Source: DASQFQ01 sp963811595
Lineage (GTDB): Bacteria; Actinomycetota; Thermoleophilia; Solirubrobacterales; Solirubrobacteraceae
Reading direction: 5' to 3'
Assembly (NCBI GenBank): GCA_963811595.1
Contig: CAWERW010000008.1
Location: 124,001 to 188,000, forward strand
DNA length: 64,000 bases
Positions 59,895-64,000 of the stretch are shown piece after piece. Position 1 is the first letter of the stretch, and each line of letters opens with the position of its first letter. The translations under genes and the position numbers were made by a program. A model generated the notes under the pieces. It did no database searches and was not told the origin of the DNA. It worked only from the letters and a program-made list of their open reading frames with translations.

Positions 59895-61136
59895 CAGGTC
59901 GTGTACTCCGCGTTGATCGTCACGTAGTCGTGCGAGAGGTCGGAGAAGAAGACCTCGGTCTCGACCCCCTCGCCGGGCAGGCCGACCGTGTACTCGACCT
60001 CCTCGCCGGAGACCGCGCCCGCGAGCGCGGGCAGGTCGAACTGCAGCGCCGCGCCGCCCGCGCAGACATGGACGTCCTCGATCCAGATGTCGAGCGGCAG
60101 CGGTGCCGTGCCGGGCAGCGCCCCGCCCACCGCCGCGGCGATGCGGCCCCAGTTGGGATCGCCGCCGTGCAGCGCCGCCTTCACCAGCGGCGAGTTGGCG
60201 ACCGCGCGCGCCGCGGTCTCGACGGTCGGCTCGTGGCCGCCGCTGACCACCACGCGCCCGACCCGCTTCGCGCCCTCGCCGTCGCGCACCATCAGCACCG
60301 CGAGCCGCCGCAGGACGGCATCCAGCGCCTCGCCGAAGCGCACCTCGTCCTCGGACTCGGGCTCGATCCGCACGCCGCTCGCGCCGCTCGCCATCAGGAT
60401 CGCGGTGTCGTTGGTCGAGAGCTGGCCGTCGACCGAGATGCGGTCGAAGGAGCGCTTCACGCAGACGCCGAGCAGCAGGTCCGCGGTCTCGGGCGCGAGC
60501 GCCGCGTCGGTCTGCACGAAGCACAGCATCGTCGCGAAGTTGGGCGAGATCATCCCCGCGCCCTTGGCCTGGGCGGTGATGCGGACGGTGCCGCTGGGCA
60601 GCGTCACGTCGACCGTGGCGCGCTTGGGGAACAGGTCGGTGGTGCGGATCGCGTCGCCGAAGCGCTCGTCGCCCTCGGGAGCGAGGTCGCCGCGGGCGGC
60701 GAGGATCCCCTTGATGATCGGGTCGGCCGGCAGCGGCACGCCGATCACGCCGGTCGAGGCGACCGCGACGACCTCGGGGTCGAGCCCGACCGCCATCGCG
60801 GCGGCGCCCTGCATGCGCGCGGCGTCGTCGACGCCGCGGCGCCCCGTCGCCGCGTTGGCGTTGCCGGAGTTGACGGCGACCGCGCGCAGCGAGTCGAGCC
60901 GGCAGCGCTCCTGGCACAGGATCACCGGGCGCGGCGAGCACGCCGGAGCGCGTGAAGCGCGCGGCGCTCACGGTCCCGACCGTGTCGGAGACCAGCAGGC
61001 CGAGGTCGGTGCCGCCGCTCGGCTTGAGGCCGCAGGCGACCCCGGCGGCGCGGAAGCCGGCGGGCAAGCCGCCGTCGGCGTCGACGGCGTGGCCGGGCAG
61101 CGTGACCCAGCGCGACTGGGTCGGTGCGGTCGTCAT
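59894..61136 (-). CDS. argJ: Bifunctional ornithine acetyltransferase / N-acetylglutamate synthase, frameshift near 60927
   Basis: Recycles the acetyl group between acetylornithine and glutamate. ATG 61136 overlaps the argC stop as ATGA. The start is in one frame (GFRAAGVACGLKPSGGTDLG, then AARFTRSGVLAAP). After one extra base in CCGGG (60925-60929) the next frame continues VILCQERCRLDSLRAVAVNSGNAN. The self-cleavage site is KGAGMISPNFATML, with the Thr after Ala as the nucleophile. Repaired length is 413 residues, normal for ArgJ. It makes a separate argA unnecessary. Confidence 0.9.
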
Positions 61137-62128
61137 CGCAGTCCCTCGCTCTCGTCCCGCGCGAACATCAGGTTCAGGTTCTGCACCGCTTGCGACGCGG
61201 CGCCCTTCCACAGGTTGTCGATCGCCGAGAACACCAGCACGCGGCCGGTGCGGTCGTCGCGGTGCACCGACAGCCGGCAGTAGTTGGTCTCGCGCACCTC
61301 GAGCACGCCGGGCGGGCCGAGCCGGAGCTCGACCCATGGCTCGCCCTCGTAGGCCTCGCGATAGAGGTCGTGGAGCTCGCCCTCCCCCAGCTCGCGCCCC
61401 GGCGTCACGTAGCAGGAGACGAGCTCGCCCTGCGCGAGCGGCACCAGGTGCGGCGTGAACGTGATCGGCAGCGCCGCGCCGAGCGCCGCCAGCTCCTGCT
61501 CGATCTCCGGCGTGTGGCGGTGGCGCTCGACCTTGTAGGGGGTCATGTTCTCGTCGGCCGAGATGAAGTGGGTCGTCGCCGACGGCGAGCGCCCGGCGCC
61601 CGAGACGCCCGACTTCGCGTCGATCACGACGTCCGCGATCGCGCCCGCGCGCGCCAGCGGGGCGAGCCCGAGCAGCGCCGCGGTCGGGTAGCAGCCGGGG
61701 TTGGCGACCAGGTCGGCGCCGGCGAGCGCCTCGCGGTAGAGCTCCGGCAGCCCGTAGACGCCCGCGCCGAACAGGTCGGGCGCGCCATGGCGCCCGTACC
61801 AGTCCTCGTAGGTCGCCTGGTCGCGCAGGCGGAAGTCCGCCGACAGGTCGACGACCCGCACGCCGCGCTCGCGCAGCGCCGCCACCGCGGGCGCCGCGAC
61901 CCCGTGCGGCCAGCACACGAGCGCCGCGTCGACCTCGCCCTGCTCGTCCGCGTCCCAGTCCTCGAGCACGAGCGGCACGCGCGTGCGCGGGTGGATCTCG
62001 TCGAGCACGGCGCCCGCCTCCGAGCGCGCGGTCACGTGCTTGAGCTCGAAGAACGGGTGGCGCCAGATCAGCGAGGCGGCGATCGCGCCCGCGTAGCCCG
62101 ACGCGCCGAGGACGGCGACGTCAGCCAC
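61133..62128 (-). CDS. argC: N-acetyl-gamma-glutamyl-phosphate reductase
   Basis: A 331-residue NADPH-dependent reductase of arginine synthesis. It has the Rossmann start DVAVLGASGYAGA, the catalytic cysteine in NPGCYPTAALLGL, GVSGAGRSPS, and the substrate-binding HRHTPEIEQEL. GTG 62128 overlaps the end of pheT by 8 bases, which ties arginine synthesis to the pheT transcript, a known actinobacterial gene order. Confidence 0.95.
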   Translation of the reverse strand: MADVAVLGASGYAGAIAASLIWRHPFFELKHVTARSEAGAVLDEIHPRTRVPLVLEDWDADEQGEVDAALVCWPHGVAAPAVAALRERGVRVVDLSADFRLRDQATYEDWYGRHGAPDLFGAGVYGLPELYREALAGADLVANPGCYPTAALLGLAPLARAGAIADVVIDAKSGVSGAGRSPSATTHFISADENMTPYKVERHRHTPEIEQELAALGAALPITFTPHLVPLAQGELVSCYVTPGRELGEGELHDLYREAYEGEPWVELRLGPPGVLEVRETNYCRLSVHRDDRTGRVLVFSAIDNLWKGAASQAVQNLNLMFARDESEGLR

Positions 62129-64000
62129 GGAGCCGCGCTCCGAGCTGCTCGTCGAGCGCGGCGACGATCTTCGCGCGGCGCTGCGCGACCTCCTCGTCGG
62201 TCAGCGTGCGGTCGGGCGCGCGGAACTCGAGCCGCAGCGCCAGCGACGCCGAGCCCTCGCTCACCTGCGTGCCGCGGTAGACGTCGAACACGTCGGCCCG
62301 GCGCAGCAGCGCGCCGCCGGCCTTGCGCACGACCGCCACCAGCTGCGCCGCCGAGACGCCGTCGGGCACGACGACCGCCACGTCCTCGCGCACGGCCGGG
62401 AACGAGGTCAGGTCCTCGTAGCCGGGCTGGAGCCGGGCCTGCGCGGCCAGGACGCCGAAGTCGAGCTCGAAGCCCGCGGTCTGCTCGAGGTCCCAGCGCG
62501 CCGCCACGGCCGGGTGCAGCTCCCCGAGCCAGCCCGCGGGCTCGCCACCGGCCAGCACGCGCGCGGAGCGGCCGGGATGCAGGAACGGCTCGCGCGACGG
62601 CTCGACCTCCCACGGCACGCGCAGCGCCTCCAGGAGCGCGGCGAGCACGCCCTTGGCGGCGAAGAAGTCCGCCCGCGGCGGCTCGGCGTCGCGCCACGAG
62701 GGCGGCCGCAGGTGGCCGGTGAGCAGCGCGCCGACGTGCTGCCGCTCGGTGGGGAGCCGGTCGAGAGGGTCTGACCCCGTTGCCGCCGCGTCGCGCGCGA
62801 AGTACACCGCCCCGTACTGCCACAGCCGCACGTCCTCGTTCCCGCGCGCGCGGTTGCGCCGGAGGTTGTCGAGCAGCGGCCCGAGCAGGCTCGTGCGCAG
62901 CACCGACTGGTCCTCCGACATCGGGTTCGCCAGCCGCACGACGCGCGAGCGCGGGTCGTCGTCCGGGATGCCGAGCCGCTCGACGAGATCCGGCGCCGCG
63001 AAGCTCCAGCCGAGGATCTCCGACACGCCCGCGCCGAGCAGCGCGTCCTCCGCCCGGCGGCGCAGCCGCTGGTCGGGCTCGAGGCGGCCGCTCACGCCCT
63101 GGCGCGACGGCAGCGTGGCCGGCAGGTGCTCGTAGCCGTGGATGCGCCCGACCTCCTCGACGAGGTCGGCCTCGCGCGTGACGTCGTAGCGGCGCCAGTG
63201 CGGCACGGTGGCGTCGAGCCCGTCGTCCGCCTCCGCGACGCCGAAGCCGAGCCGCTCGAGGATCGCCGCCTGCTCCGCGCGCTCGATCGGGATGCCGAGC
63301 AGCCCTTCCACGCGCGCCTCGCGCAGCCGCAGCACCGCGGCCTCCGGCCCGGGCCCGCCGACGTCGATCGTCCCGCCCACCGGGCGCGCGCCGCAGACCT
63401 CCACCATCAGCTTCGCCGCCAGCGCCTGGCCCTCGAGCGCGAGCTCGGGCGACAGGCCCTTCTCGAACCGGCCGGACGCCTCGGTGCGCAGCGCCAGCCG
63501 CGACGAGCTGCGCTGGATGTTCGGCCCGTTCCAGTTCGCCGCCTCCATCAGCACGCGGGTGGTGCCGTCGTTCACCTCGGAGCGCGCGCCGCCCATGATC
63601 CCGGCGATCGACGTCGGTCCTTCGGCGTCCTCGATCAGCACCATGTCGGCGTCGAGCTTGCGCTCCACGTCGTCGAGCGTGGTGATCGTCTCGCCGTCGC
63701 GCGCCCGCCGCACGACGAGCCGGCCGCCCGCCACGAGGTCGGCGTCGAACGCGTGCATCGGCTGGCCGCACAGCAGCATCACGTAGTTGGTGACGTCGAC
63801 GACGTTGGAGATCGGCCGCTGGCCCGCCGCCATCAGCCGCGCCTTCAGCCACGGCGGCGACTCGCCCAGCCGCACGTCCTCGTAGAGCAGCGCCGTGAAG
63901 CGCGGGCACAGCTCGGCGTCCTGCACCTCGACCGAGAAGCCGGGGATCTCGCCCGTCGGCAGCTCGGCCCCCGGCAGCGGACCGAGCGGAGCACCGGTCG
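62121..64000 (-). CDS. pheT: Phenylalanyl-tRNA synthetase beta subunit, N-terminus outside the window
   Basis: About 626 C-terminal residues of PheT are visible, running off the right edge. They include the catalytic-like B3/B4 editing region (NVVDVTNYVMLLCGQPMHAF, GIMGGARSEV), B5 (VSGRLEPDQRL region before ILGWSFAAPDL), and the C-terminal ferredoxin-fold anticodon-binding domain (TSFPAVREDVAVVVPDGVSA, then FDVYRGTQVSEGSASLALRL). Together with PheS (outside) it charges tRNA-Phe. It is upstream of argCJBD and overlaps argC. Confidence 0.95.
   Translation of the reverse strand, partial: TGAPLGPLPGAELPTGEIPGFSVEVQDAELCPRFTALLYEDVRLGESPPWLKARLMAAGQRPISNVVDVTNYVMLLCGQPMHAFDADLVAGGRLVVRRARDGETITTLDDVERKLDADMVLIEDAEGPTSIAGIMGGARSEVNDGTTRVLMEAANWNGPNIQRSSSRLALRTEASGRFEKGLSPELALEGQALAAKLMVEVCGARPVGGTIDVGGPGPEAAVLRLREARVEGLLGIPIERAEQAAILERLGFGVAEADDGLDATVPHWRRYDVTREADLVEEVGRIHGYEHLPATLPSRQGVSGRLEPDQRLRRRAEDALLGAGVSEILGWSFAAPDLVERLGIPDDDPRSRVVRLANPMSEDQSVLRTSLLGPLLDNLRRNRARGNEDVRLWQYGAVYFARDAAATGSDPLDRLPTERQHVGALLTGHLRPPSWRDAEPPRADFFAAKGVLAALLEALRVPWEVEPSREPFLHPGRSARVLAGGEPAGWLGELHPAVAARWDLEQTAGFELDFGVLAAQARLQPGYEDLTSFPAVREDVAVVVPDGVSAAQLVAVVRKAGGALLRRADVFDVYRGTQVSEGSASLALRLEFRAPDRTLTDEEVAQRRAKIVAALDEQLGARLRG

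Overview
The window reads as a high-GC actinobacterial chromosome. The best fit is the class Thermoleophilia (Solirubrobacterales-like), which is an inference. It rests on the very GC-rich codon usage, the pheT-argC-argJ-argB-argD order typical of Actinobacteria, and several secreted proteins ending in an arginine-rich beta-type domain with a C-x3-C pair that I associate with Thermoleophilia. There are no rRNA or tRNA genes, CRISPR arrays, insertion sequences or phage genes, and no gene-free stretch exceeds 300 bases.

Region by region: 1-5.7 kb has the start of cysK, small secreted and VOC proteins, a complete polar amino-acid ABC importer (ATPase, binding protein, two permeases), a DHFR-fold protein and an Rrf2 regulator. 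5.8-9.3 kb has an LQR-GN/OmpA-like protein resembling a contractile-injection-system cargo, a VanZ protein, a UPF0303 protein and an HDOD-LuxR regulator. 9.3-11.5 kb has divergent gltX and nfo. 11.5-19.2 kb is an envelope block: two co-linear Arg-rich secreted paralogues, a zinc-ribbon membrane protein, a VWA protein pair, a GH-like secreted protein and a GT39-like membrane protein. 19.2-34.7 kb has trpB (TrpB2 type), dnaE, a 992-residue coiled-coil protein, a GH115 alpha-glucuronidase, argG, an acyl-CoA synthetase and a PQQ-propeller membrane protein.

34.7-47.8 kb is one long minus-strand catabolic operon. In transcription order it encodes an IclR regulator, an FAD-linked oxidase, an SDR, a DUF1537 acid-sugar kinase, a PdxA-family dehydrogenase, an M24 peptidase-fold enzyme, a sugar-type binding protein, a double ATPase, two permeases, a BKACE (DUF849) enzyme and a zinc MDR dehydrogenase. 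By comparison with known DUF1537/PdxA2 pathways this should import and degrade a four-carbon (or similar) acid sugar, but the BKACE, M24 and ADPS-like oxidase do not belong to any such pathway I know. 47.9-57.9 kb holds a second minus-strand operon (FAD/Fe-S oxidoreductase, MatC-like carrier, Gfo/Idh/MocA oxidoreductase, small membrane protein) divergent from an aminotransferase, class III CoA-transferase and enoyl-CoA hydratase operon, followed by small genes. 57.9-64 kb is pheT-argCJBD.

Two organisational habits stand out. Cistrons are joined by NTGA stop/start overlaps, including three apparent CTGA junctions where CTG seems to be the start codon. Convergent genes repeatedly share a CTAG or TTAG stop tetranucleotide. 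The sequence also has frameshifts: single-base changes in gltX, the zinc-ribbon gene, the CoA-transferase, argD and argJ, and a dense cluster across 42.6-46.9 kb. Intact overlap junctions there favour sequence error over decay.
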